This document shows, piece after piece, positions 17,913 through 25,372 of a stretch of DNA of 64,000 bases; the first letter of the stretch is position 1, and every line of letters begins with the position of its first letter. The stretch lies in the NCBI RefSeq assembly GCF_048323695.1, contig NZ_JBLWFT010000003.1, forward strand, positions 201,405 through 265,404. The letters run 5' to 3'. A program made the translations under genes and the position numbers. The notes under the pieces are model-generated. The model saw nothing but the letters and a program-made list of their open reading frames with translations, ran no database searches and was not told where the DNA came from. The DNA comes from Aquisalimonas sp007126095 (GTDB lineage: Bacteria > Pseudomonadota > Gammaproteobacteria > Nitrococcales > Aquisalimonadaceae).

Positions 17913-18301
17913 GTCTGGCGACTCTCGTTCAGCTCTTCCAGGGTGCGCCGGTAGGCGGAGTAGTTGGGCTGGTCCACGGCCATGGCGTTGAGGGTGCTGG
18001 CCCAGAGGTAGTCCTGCAGGCTGCCGCTGTCGAGCGGGATGCGCCCGTCGGCGATGCGTTCGCACAACTGCTCCACCAGCGTGTTGTTGGTGCCCCGGCG
18101 GCCCAGAAGGGCTTCCAGCTTGACCCGCTCCTCCAGTTCCGCTGTCAGCCCGTGCTCGATCTCACGGCGGACGATGGCCAGCGCCCGGGCAGCCACCCGG
18201 GTGTGGAACGCCAGCCGCCCCTCGGTGGCGGGCACCACGTCGTTCTCCAGGAACTCGATCACGCCAGCGATCAGGTCTTCCGCGCCGGGCTGTTCACGCA
18301 T
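17909..18301 (-). CDS. DUF6285-like small protein (possible LvaB-type kinase partner)
   Basis: 130 residues, mostly helical, acidic, no signal peptide. Conserved-looking N-terminus (DLIAGVIEFLENDVVPATEGRLAFHTRVAARALAIV, in parts) is what I recognise as DUF6285, a family found next to phosphotransferases and acyl-CoA dehydrogenases. In the lva operon a 12-kDa protein of this type is needed for the kinase to phosphorylate 4-hydroxyacyl-CoA. A good GGGGAGGAG site precedes the ATG; the stop overlaps the dehydrogenase start. The domain call is from memory and should be checked by profile search. Confidence 0.75.
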   Translation of the reverse strand: MREQPGAEDLIAGVIEFLENDVVPATEGRLAFHTRVAARALAIVRREIEHGLTAELEERVKLEALLGRRGTNNTLVEQLCERIADGRIPLDSGSLQDYLWASTLNAMAVDQPNYSAYRRTLEELNESRQT

Positions 18302-18315
18302 CGCCTCTCCTCCCC

Positions 18316-19326
18316 TCAGGCGCTCCGGATGGGCACCAGCAGTCGCAACAGGTCGATGGCGGTCTCGGACGCCCGGCGGCCGATGGCGGCCCGTTCCACC
18401 GAACGGTCACGCCCCTCCCGGTAGGCCCGCGCCATGCTGCCGCAGATCACGCCCCACCGAAGCGTGCCGTAGACTTCCCAGTAGTGGACGCGCTCCCGGT
18501 CTACCGGAGCACCGCCCGCGGCGCGGTAGGCGGCGTAGAAGGCGTCCCGGTCGCCGAAGCCGCCCACGGGCTTGTCCATGTTGCCGAACCGCCACGAGTT
18601 CACGCAGATCCAGCCGATGTCTTCCATGGGATCGCCCACGTGGGCGACCTCCCAGTCCAGCACCGCCCGCAGCCCCTCGGCGCCCACTACGAAGTTGCCG
18701 TTGCGGAAATCACCGTGCAGAAGCACGGGCGCATCCGGGTCGGGCGGCCGGTTTTCACGCAACCAGCGGAAGGCGTACTCGAAGACCGGGCGCGGGACGC
18801 CCTGAGCCCGGTACTCGGCGTACTGGTCATCCAGTTGCGTAGCAATGTCCGGACGTGGGACGGCGGCCGGCAGCGCCGCCGTGGGCACGGCATGGATGCG
18901 CGCCAACACGTCTGCGCACTGGGCGGCGAGTCGCTCCCGCGCACCGGCGTACTCGGCGTCGCGCAGGATGCGCCGGGGGATGGTCTCGCCATCGATCCGG
19001 TCCATCACGTAGCCGACACCCAGCCCGTCGTCCGGCTGCAGGCGCAGCCGCACATGCGGGACGGGCACACCACAGTCGGCGACCGCATCCACCACGGCCG
19101 CCTCGGTGTCCAGACCCAGGGCACCGAGCTCGTCCGACTGGTTCCATGCGCCGGCAAGGCGCATGATCAGCGGCTCGCGCGCATCCGCGGTCTCGGCATC
19201 AAAGGCCCAGATCGCCTGGCTGGCACCGCCGCTGACGCGCGTGACGCTGGTCGCCCTGCCGCCCGGGAGAATGCTCCCGGCCAGGGCATCGAGCGCCTGC
19301 TGCCAGTCGCCGTCCTGCGCCGTCAT
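18316..19326 (-). CDS. APH-like phosphotransferase (ACAD10/11 kinase or LvaA type)
   Basis: 336 residues with a protein-kinase-like fold: N-terminal RVSGGASQAIWAF, catalytic loop LLHGDFRNGNFVV (Brenner motif HGDxxxxN) and the metal-binding VLDWEVAHVGDP. Such enzymes next to acyl-CoA dehydrogenases phosphorylate hydroxyacyl-CoA rather than aminoglycosides, as shown for LvaA and for the kinase domains of mammalian ACAD10/11. The gene overlaps the upstream ligase by 4 bp and is 14 bp from the DUF6285-like gene, so the three products are made together. Resistance function is unlikely in this context. Confidence 0.88.
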   Translation of the reverse strand: MTAQDGDWQQALDALAGSILPGGRATSVTRVSGGASQAIWAFDAETADAREPLIMRLAGAWNQSDELGALGLDTEAAVVDAVADCGVPVPHVRLRLQPDDGLGVGYVMDRIDGETIPRRILRDAEYAGARERLAAQCADVLARIHAVPTAALPAAVPRPDIATQLDDQYAEYRAQGVPRPVFEYAFRWLRENRPPDPDAPVLLHGDFRNGNFVVGAEGLRAVLDWEVAHVGDPMEDIGWICVNSWRFGNMDKPVGGFGDRDAFYAAYRAAGGAPVDRERVHYWEVYGTLRWGVICGSMARAYREGRDRSVERAAIGRRASETAIDLLRLLVPIRSA

Positions 19327-20873
19327 ACCCGCCGCTCGCGCCCCTGCCAGTGGGGTTCACGCAGCTTGTACTTGAGCAGCTTGCCGGCGGCGGAAAGCGG
19401 CAGTTCGTCGCGCACTTCCAGGCTGCGCGGGCACTTGAACCTTCCGATCAGCGCGCTGCAATGCCGGAAGAGCGCATCCTGATCCAGCTCGGCGCCATCG
19501 CGCAGCACCACCACCGCGTGGACGCGCTCGCCGAAATCCTCGTCCGGGACGCCGATGACGGCACAGGCCACCACGTCGGGATACTGCAGGACGGCGTCCT
19601 CCACTTCGGCGGAATAAACGTTCTCGCCACCGGTGACAATCATGTCCTTGAGCCGGTCCACCACGAACAGAAAACCGTCTTCATCCATGCGGCCGCCGTC
19701 GCCGGTGTGCATCCAGCCATCGCGCAGCGCCTCGGCGGTCTGCTCCGGCTTGCCCCAGTAACCCTGCATGACCGTGGGGCCGCGCACGGCGATCTCCCCC
19801 ACCTCGCCCACCGGCACGTCGTCACCCGACGGGTCCACCACCCGCAGTTCGGCGGTGCTGATGGGGCGACCGGCGGAGTGCAGCTTGCCGGCCTTGCGGC
19901 CTTCGCTGGTATGGCACCAGCCGGGCAGCAGCGTCGCCACCGGAGAGAGCTCGGTCATGCCGTAGAGTTGGATGAACTCTGCGGCGGGAAACGCGGTGGT
20001 AGCGCGCTCCAGCAGCGACGAGTCGATGGGCGCCGCACCGTAGAGCATGATCCGCAGGGTACTGGTGTCGTGTTGCCGGAACGCCGGGTCGTCGAGAACG
20101 CGACCGATCATGGTCGGCACGAGAAAGGTCTCCTGGACCTGCTCTGCCTCGATGGCTTGCAGCACCGACACCGGGTCGAACTGCGGAATGACCACGTGGG
20201 TGCCGAGCCGCGCGGAGACCTGCACGGTGAGTCCGGTGCCGCCGATGTGGAACATGGGCGCGGCGTGGAGCGCCACGGCGCGATCCGGCCGGTGGCCTGC
20301 CGCCAGCGTGCCCAGGGCGCCGCTGTAGATGTTGGCGTGGCTGAGCATCACGCCCTTGGGCTTGCCGGTGGTGCCGCCGGTATAGAACACACCGGCCAGG
20401 TCATCGCCGCCGCGCATGGCGTCCTGAGCGGCGTCGGCGGCGGCGATGAGCGCCTCGTAGTCGAGCGCGCCGTCACCATCGCCGCCATCCAGATCAATGA
20501 CGGTACGCAGCGACCGGGACTGCTGCCGCACCGCGGGAATGTGCTCCCGGAAGGTGGCGTCCACCAGCAGGATTCGGGTATCGCAGTCATCCAGGGAGTA
20601 GGCGATCTCCGCGGGACTCCAGCGGATGTTCACGGGATTGATGACGCCGCCGGCCCAGACCACACCGTAGAAGAACTCCAGATACCGGTCGGAATTCAGG
20701 GCCAGAATGCCGACACGGTCGCCGGCCTGCATCCCCTGTGCCTGCAGGGCGGCGGCCAGCCGGGCGACACGGCTGACGAATCCGGCCCAGGTCCGGCGAC
20801 GCTCACCGAAGACGGTGGCCGTGGCACCGGGGCTTTCACGCAGGGACTTGTGCAGGGGCTGGGTCAGGTACAT
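19323..20873 (-). CDS. Acyl-CoA synthetase, AMP-binding family (LvaE-like position)
   Basis: 516-residue adenylate-forming ligase. Motifs: YTGGTTGKPKG (Gly in place of the usual first Ser), QLYGMTE, HTGDGGRMDEDG and the C-terminal lysine in SAAGKLLKYKL (about Lys498). The ATG follows GAGGAGAG. It is second in the operon after the EthD-like gene and overlaps the kinase gene by 4 bp, so it probably loads the operon's substrate onto CoA. Exact substrate unknown; a short or medium hydroxy- or oxo-acid would fit the neighbours. Confidence 0.9.
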   Translation of the reverse strand: MYLTQPLHKSLRESPGATATVFGERRRTWAGFVSRVARLAAALQAQGMQAGDRVGILALNSDRYLEFFYGVVWAGGVINPVNIRWSPAEIAYSLDDCDTRILLVDATFREHIPAVRQQSRSLRTVIDLDGGDGDGALDYEALIAAADAAQDAMRGGDDLAGVFYTGGTTGKPKGVMLSHANIYSGALGTLAAGHRPDRAVALHAAPMFHIGGTGLTVQVSARLGTHVVIPQFDPVSVLQAIEAEQVQETFLVPTMIGRVLDDPAFRQHDTSTLRIMLYGAAPIDSSLLERATTAFPAAEFIQLYGMTELSPVATLLPGWCHTSEGRKAGKLHSAGRPISTAELRVVDPSGDDVPVGEVGEIAVRGPTVMQGYWGKPEQTAEALRDGWMHTGDGGRMDEDGFLFVVDRLKDMIVTGGENVYSAEVEDAVLQYPDVVACAVIGVPDEDFGERVHAVVVLRDGAELDQDALFRHCSALIGRFKCPRSLEVRDELPLSAAGKLLKYKLREPHWQGRERRV

Positions 20874-20923
20874 GGCTCTCCTCGCTCATTGTTCTGTTCA
20901 TGCCGCGGTTGCGCCGGCGCCCG

Positions 20924-21295
20924 TTACCGGTCGAAGACCACGTGCTCCTCGGTGAGGAAGATGCGCGAGCGCGAGAAATCGATGAACGTGGCCTCGTCCT
21001 CGAGCAGGGCGCGCCGGGCCTCCCGTGCGGCCGGGGAGTTCGCAGTGGCCTGGTAGCTCGCCAGATCATCCCACCAGAGTTCGGTGATGCCGTCGTAGGG
21101 CTCACTGAGTCCGCGGGACTTGAGAATGGCCTCGTTCATGTCGGGCTCGACCGTGTGGCTCTGCACGTACTTCCGCGCCCCCAGCGCCTCCGCCAGGCTC
21201 TGGACCAGCGCGCCGTGCTGCTCAAGCCAGTACCTGGCGAACGCCTCTTGAGACAGATCGGTGCGTTTTCTGACACAGTAGACAAGCTTGATCAT
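20924..21295 (-). CDS. EthD domain-containing protein
   Basis: 123-residue ferredoxin-like-fold protein of the EthD/dimeric alpha-beta barrel group, starting MIKLVYCVRKRTDLS with the ARYWLEQHGALV segment typical of the family. Members occur with oxygenases and catabolic genes; their role is often unproven. The start at 21295 is chosen because the domain begins there and a GGAGAG site lies 11 nt upstream; the longer open frame to 21661 runs antisense through the divergent gene. First gene of the leftward six-gene operon, about 80 bp from an operator-like site. Confidence 0.85.
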   Translation of the reverse strand: MIKLVYCVRKRTDLSQEAFARYWLEQHGALVQSLAEALGARKYVQSHTVEPDMNEAILKSRGLSEPYDGITELWWDDLASYQATANSPAAREARRALLEDEATFIDFSRSRIFLTEEHVVFDR

Positions 21296-21376
21296 GGCCT
21301 GATGCTCTCCGGCTGAGGACACGGCGAGTCTCTTACCGTTGAGAACCATGGTCACGGTCGCGCACAACGCCGCGCG

Positions 21377-21392
21377 TCGTCCGAAACGACGA
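21377..21392. promoter_or_regulatory. Putative operator in divergent EthD/NMO intergenic region
   Basis: TCGTCCGAAACGACGA, the reverse complement of the TRAP-operon copy. It is centred about 90 bp from the EthD start and 77 bp from the nitronate-monooxygenase start. Its orientation relative to the EthD operon matches that of the other three sites relative to their genes, so that operon is the more likely target; both may be controlled. Confidence 0.6.
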
Positions 21393-21461
21393 TTTTCGGT
21401 GTTCGCGCGACTGGTAGATTTGCGGACACTCCCGACACCGATCATCACGAAGAGAACCCAC

Positions 21462-22460
21462 ATGACTCTGCCAACGATTCTTGAAGAGAACCTGCGGCTG
21501 CCGGTAATCGGCTCGCCCCTGTTCATCGTCTCCAACCCCGATCTGGTCATCGCCCAGTGCAAGGCGGGCATTGTCGGCTCGTTCCCGGCACTCAACGCTC
21601 GCCCCGCCGAGGAGCTGGAGCTCTGGCTGCAGCGCATCCACACCGAGCTCGCCGAGTACAAGGCCGCGCACCCGGAGAAAAAGGTGGCGCCCTACGCCGT
21701 CAACCAGATCGTGCACCAGAGCAACGACCGCCTGGAGCATGACCTGGAGATGTGCGTGAAGTACGAGGTGCCCATCGTCATCACCAGCCTGCGCGCCCCC
21801 ACCGAGGCGATCCCGGCGGTGCATTCCTACGGCGGGCTGGTGTTCCACGACGTCATCAACGTGCGGCATGCGCAGAAGGCGATCGAGGCGGGCGTGGACG
21901 GCCTGATCCTGGTCTGCACCGGCGCCGGCGGTCACGCCGGCACCCTCAGCCCGTTCGCCCTGGTCTCGGAGATCCGCAGCTTCTACGACGGGCCGATCAT
22001 CCTCTCCGGTGCCATCACCCGCGGCGAGCACATCCTTGCGGCGCAGAGCATGGGGGCGGACCTGGCCTACATGGGCACCCGCTTCATCGCCACCGAGGAA
22101 GCCAACGCGGCACCGGACTACAAGTCCATGATCGTGGACTCCAGTGCCGGCGACGTGGTCTACACCAACCTGTTCACCGGCGTGCACGGCAACTACCTGG
22201 GCGGCAGCATCACCCGGGCCGGCCTGGACCCGAACGATCTGCCGGAAGCGGACAAGAGCAAGATGTCCTTCGGCTCCGGCGGCAGCAGCAAGAACAAGGC
22301 GTGGAAGGACATCTGGGGCGCCGGTCAGGGCGTGGGCAGCATCCGCGACGTTCGCCCCGCAGGCGAGGTGGTCACCAACCTGGAGCGGGAGTACGTCGCC
22401 GCGCAACGCCGCATGGCCGGCCAGGTGTGGGCGATGGAAACCGCTGTCGACCCCGTCTGA
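21462..22460 (+). CDS. Nitronate monooxygenase-like NAD(P)H-dependent flavin oxidoreductase
   Basis: 332-residue FMN TIM-barrel enzyme. The N-terminal LRLPVIGSPLFIVSNPDLVIAQ, VCTGAGGHAGTLSPFAL and the phosphate-binding ILSGAITRGEHILAAQSMGAD...MGTRFIAT are typical of the 2-nitropropane dioxygenase family. Members oxidise nitronates or reduce/oxidise other small substrates; the real substrate here is unknown. ATG at 21462 begins the conserved domain; an in-frame extension to 21339 covers the promoter and operator and is rejected. Divergent from the EthD-acyl-CoA operon and probably co-regulated with it. Confidence 0.88.
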   Translation: MTLPTILEENLRLPVIGSPLFIVSNPDLVIAQCKAGIVGSFPALNARPAEELELWLQRIHTELAEYKAAHPEKKVAPYAVNQIVHQSNDRLEHDLEMCVKYEVPIVITSLRAPTEAIPAVHSYGGLVFHDVINVRHAQKAIEAGVDGLILVCTGAGGHAGTLSPFALVSEIRSFYDGPIILSGAITRGEHILAAQSMGADLAYMGTRFIATEEANAAPDYKSMIVDSSAGDVVYTNLFTGVHGNYLGGSITRAGLDPNDLPEADKSKMSFGSGGSSKNKAWKDIWGAGQGVGSIRDVRPAGEVVTNLEREYVAAQRRMAGQVWAMETAVDPV

Positions 22461-22536
22461 TCTCCCTCTGCAGCGGGTTGCGTCGTCCTGGCGCAGCCTG
22501 CACTTCCCGTTTGTCGAACGTCGTCGCTGATCGCTT

Positions 22537-22556
22537 GGTGGACCTGAAGGTCCACC
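22537..22556. repeat. REP-like palindrome GGTGGACC-TGAA-GGTCCACC
   Basis: Perfect 8-bp stem with a 4-nt loop, flanked by CTTGGT...CTACGGGC. The flanked element (TGGTGGACCTGAAGGTCCAC then CCTACGGGC) looks like dispersed extragenic palindromes I have seen in other gammaproteobacteria. Only one copy was found in this window. It lies in the 290-bp gap after the flavin oxidoreductase and may act as a 3-prime hairpin. Confidence 0.5.
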
Positions 22557-22580
22557 CTACGGGCACTGGACGGCGAAACC

Positions 22581-22715
22581 ATGCTCATGCCGGCGGCACT
22601 GTACGGCCTGATCATGTTCATCCCGGCCATCGGGCTGATCGTATTCGGGCGCAAGCGGCTGCCCTCGCCCCACGCCGGCATGGTGTCGGACCGGGCCGCG
22701 GCACCGCAGACCTGA
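22581..22715 (+). CDS. Possible 44-aa single-span membrane peptide
   Basis: Short ORF with a hydrophobic core (ALYGLIMFIPAIGLIVFG) followed by a basic RKRLP stop-transfer motif and a polar tail. No strong ribosome site precedes the ATG, and no family is recognised. It may be a real small protein or the remnant of a larger membrane protein. Confidence 0.3.
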   Translation: MLMPAALYGLIMFIPAIGLIVFGRKRLPSPHAGMVSDRAAAPQT

Positions 22716-22753
22716 GGCGCCGACTCGGGGCGGCTCTCCACGGGCCGCCCCGG

Positions 22754-23374
22754 TCAGTGCGCGGCGTTCATGGCCTCGTCGTCCAGCGCAGCCGCCCGGC
22801 GGTAGGCATCGCGGTCGCTGACCCGCACCCAGTAGTCGCGGAACAGCTCACGCTCCTCGATCATCCCGCTCTGAAGCCCCCAGCCGATCTGCGAGCCGAC
22901 GTAGACATCGGCGGCGGTGAACCGCTCGTCGGCGATGAAACTGCCGCCAACCAGCGCCCGGGCCAGAGTGTCCATGACGGACGCATAGTCGCCACACCCG
23001 ACCTGGATCCGCTGCCGGGCATCGGGCTCGACGCCCATGCTGCGGTTCATCAGCGCCGCTTCCAGAGGACCCGCCGCAAAGAACAGCCAGCGGTAGTAGG
23101 CGCCGCGGGACTGCGGCGTCGGCGCCAGCCCGGCATCCGGGAACGCATCGGCGAGATAGGCGCAGATGGCGGCGCTTTCGGTGACAATGGTGCCGCCGTG
23201 CAGAATGGCGGGCACCTTGCCCATGGGGTTGATGGCCAGGTATTCCGGGGATTTCATGGCTTCGCCGTAATCCAGCAGCTCGGTGCGGTACGGAATGCCC
23301 AGTTCCTCCAGCATCCAGCGCACGATCCGGCCGCGGGACATGGGATTGGTATAGAAAATCAGCGCGTCCGTCAT
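22754..23374 (-). CDS. Glutathione S-transferase family protein
   Basis: 206 residues. N-terminal thioredoxin-like domain (FYTNPMSRGRIVRWMLEELG, then GKVPAILHGGTIVTESAAICAYLAD with the gamma-glutamyl-binding ES) and an all-helical C-terminal domain ending in DRDAYRRAAALDDEAMNAAH. Cytosolic glutathione conjugation or peroxide/isomerase activity. The ATG at 23374 follows AGGGAGTG; the longer frame upstream runs antisense through the PIN-like gene region. Monocistronic, divergent from the RNA-ligase partner gene. Confidence 0.92.
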   Translation of the reverse strand: MTDALIFYTNPMSRGRIVRWMLEELGIPYRTELLDYGEAMKSPEYLAINPMGKVPAILHGGTIVTESAAICAYLADAFPDAGLAPTPQSRGAYYRWLFFAAGPLEAALMNRSMGVEPDARQRIQVGCGDYASVMDTLARALVGGSFIADERFTAADVYVGSQIGWGLQSGMIEERELFRDYWVRVSDRDAYRRAAALDDEAMNAAH

Positions 23375-23630
23375 GGGAACACTCCCTGTTGTCTGCCCTG
23401 CAGACCATATCACCTTTGCGGTGCAGCGGCTCCATGCCACTGTTTGTACTAACCTTCCAGTATGCCCACCTGTCCGTGGGCCTCGTGAACCGAACCCGGG
23501 AGCCAGAGTGCTGACAACCGGCCCGAACACCATCCTGTCCCACGACGAACGCGTGCTCGCTGGCGCCGTTGACGCACCGGCGCCCTCGACACATGATGCC
23601 AGGAGAGTCCGCGCATTCACGGGAGCCGTC

Positions 23631-24224
23631 ATGCGTCGCTTCGTTCTGGATACCAGCGTATTCACCAACCCGCACGTCTCCGCGCAGTTCGGCGAGACAC
23701 CGGTCCAGGTCCTGGAGACGTTTCTCGCGCTGGCGCGGCGCTGCCCGGCGGAGTTCTACATGCCGCTGTCGGTCTACGAGGAGTTCCGCACCATCCGCGA
23801 GCTCGACGACGCCCTGGCCGGCGACGTGGAAACCGAGATCTGGGTCCGCTCGCCCCAGCGCTTCTCGCTGACCATTCCCAGCGATGTGCTGTACGAGTTC
23901 ATCGACGAGGTGCGCACGCGCATCGACCGCGGCCTGCGCATTGCGGAGGAGCACACCAAACGGGCCGGCGCGTCGGTGGACATGGACCCGGAGCTGATCA
24001 CCCACCTGCGCGAGCGCTTCCGCGAGGCAATGCGCAAGGGACTGGTGGACTCCCGCGAGGACGTGGACGCTGTCCTGCTCGCCATGGAGCTGGATGCGGA
24101 GCTCGCCACCGCCGACGAGGGCATGCGCAAGATGGGCAACCGCATGGGAGTCAAGCTGGTCACCGCTGCCTACCTGCGGCGGGTCATGGAGAACCTGGCC
24201 GAGCGCGACCCCAGACGGTCGTGA
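23631..24224 (+). CDS. RNA ligase partner protein (PIN-like)
   Basis: 197 residues. Begins RRFVLDTSVFTNP and keeps the acidic positions of a PIN nuclease fold: Asp7, Glu50/51, Asp144 and Asp162 in TADEG. This is the family known as RNA ligase partner, which occurs beside Rnl3-type RNA ligases in archaea and some proteobacteria. The biochemical role is not established; an RNA-cleaving or end-trimming function is inferred from the fold. Start at 23631 has GGGAG upstream and begins at the conserved domain. It is convergent with the ligase gene, the stop codons being one base apart. Confidence 0.88.
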   Translation: MRRFVLDTSVFTNPHVSAQFGETPVQVLETFLALARRCPAEFYMPLSVYEEFRTIRELDDALAGDVETEIWVRSPQRFSLTIPSDVLYEFIDEVRTRIDRGLRIAEEHTKRAGASVDMDPELITHLRERFREAMRKGLVDSREDVDAVLLAMELDAELATADEGMRKMGNRMGVKLVTAAYLRRVMENLAERDPRRS

Positions 24225-24225
24225 T

Positions 24226-25323
24226 TCAGTCGAACTGCGCGCCGCCGGACAGGGTATTTGCCAGGGTGCCGGTCATCCGCTCCAGTTCGCGTTCGAACTC
24301 CAGCCGCCAGTAACCGTCTTCCCAGCACGGCATGTCTTCGGCGATGTGCACCCGCCGGCCACCGGTGGCTTTCATGTGCGCCATGAACAGCTCGGCGTTG
24401 CGTCGCCGCCGGAATCGACAGCGGAACGGGATACCCACACGCCCGTACTCCCGGCTGCGGTTGATGGCCCGCCCCACCCCTTCGAGAAAGGCCTGCCCCA
24501 GCTGGCGCTCAAGGGCCGCATCGCCCATCTGCTGGTGCTCACTGGCGAACAGCGCGAGGCGCATCAGCCGGTTTGTGAAGTACTCCGGCGGCAGATCCAG
24601 AAGCTGATCGCCGCACAGGGCGATGTCGACGATATTGCTGCGGCCGGTCACGTATTTGGCCCGAACGTCGTCGCGCTCCGCCTTGAACACCAGCCCCTCG
24701 CTGCCCCGCGCATCCAGCTCCAGAATCAGTTCGCGCAGGGGCTGGACGTCCATGGGCCGGTAACGGCCGAAGATCCGCGCAGCCGGCAGGGCATAATAGT
24801 CGAGCCGCGACATGCGGTGCTCCTGGTGGAGAAAGTGGCCGGAGGTGGTGTCCATCATGTCGAAGATGAACAGCGCCACATCCTCTTTGATGTCCGGAGG
24901 GCAGCCTTCCAGATAGGGGTTCTCCGGCCCTGCAATCTCTGCGCAGAGCACCAAGCCAGGCTCGTCATCAAGGATCGCCGGGTCCACCAGATCCGGGAGG
25001 CGGTCGGTGCTGAACGGGCAGACGAAACCGCCACGGCTGAAGGCATACAGATCGTCTCCGTGGCGCACGATCCGCACGTTGAAGCCGTCGATCTTCTCCT
25101 CCGCCCAGAAGGCGTCGTCGAAATGACGCTCCAGCCCGGCCGCCAGCGACTGCACCCGGCCAATGGAGGGGTACCCCGGAACCACGATACCGTCATCGAT
25201 AACGACGCTGCCGCGGGGATAGCCGCCAACCGTGTCCACCAGCCGCGTGTAGCGAAGCGTCTCGAAGCGGTCCTGCACAGCCTTGCCGCGCTCGACGGCG
25301 TCGGCCAGCACCTGCTGGTCCAT
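24226..25323 (-). CDS. ATP-dependent RNA ligase, Rnl3 (archaeal-type) family
   Basis: 365 residues. Seals RNA ends, or adenylates them, through a covalent lysyl-AMP. Nucleotidyltransferase motif I is EEKIDGFNVR with Lys77; motif III-like LFIFDMMD, motif IV EGLVFK (209-214) and motif V AKYV (222-225) follow in order. A C-terminal helical domain is present as in MthRnl and Pab1020. The ATG at 25323 has GGGGGAG. Its partner gene is convergent at its 3-prime end. Target RNA unknown; no tRNA or retroelement is visible nearby. Confidence 0.9.
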   Translation of the reverse strand: MDQQVLADAVERGKAVQDRFETLRYTRLVDTVGGYPRGSVVIDDGIVVPGYPSIGRVQSLAAGLERHFDDAFWAEEKIDGFNVRIVRHGDDLYAFSRGGFVCPFSTDRLPDLVDPAILDDEPGLVLCAEIAGPENPYLEGCPPDIKEDVALFIFDMMDTTSGHFLHQEHRMSRLDYYALPAARIFGRYRPMDVQPLRELILELDARGSEGLVFKAERDDVRAKYVTGRSNIVDIALCGDQLLDLPPEYFTNRLMRLALFASEHQQMGDAALERQLGQAFLEGVGRAINRSREYGRVGIPFRCRFRRRRNAELFMAHMKATGGRRVHIAEDMPCWEDGYWRLEFERELERMTGTLANTLSGGAQFD

Positions 25324-25372
25324 GGCTCTCCCCCGGGTGGCCCGTGTCACGCCTTCACACCAACATACGCGC

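Noticed and set aside
18316..19326. Annotation of the APH-like gene as an aminoglycoside-resistance gene.
   Set aside because: It sits inside an acyl-CoA operon next to a DUF6285-like gene and an acyl-CoA dehydrogenase, the context of hydroxyacyl-CoA kinases; nothing indicates resistance.
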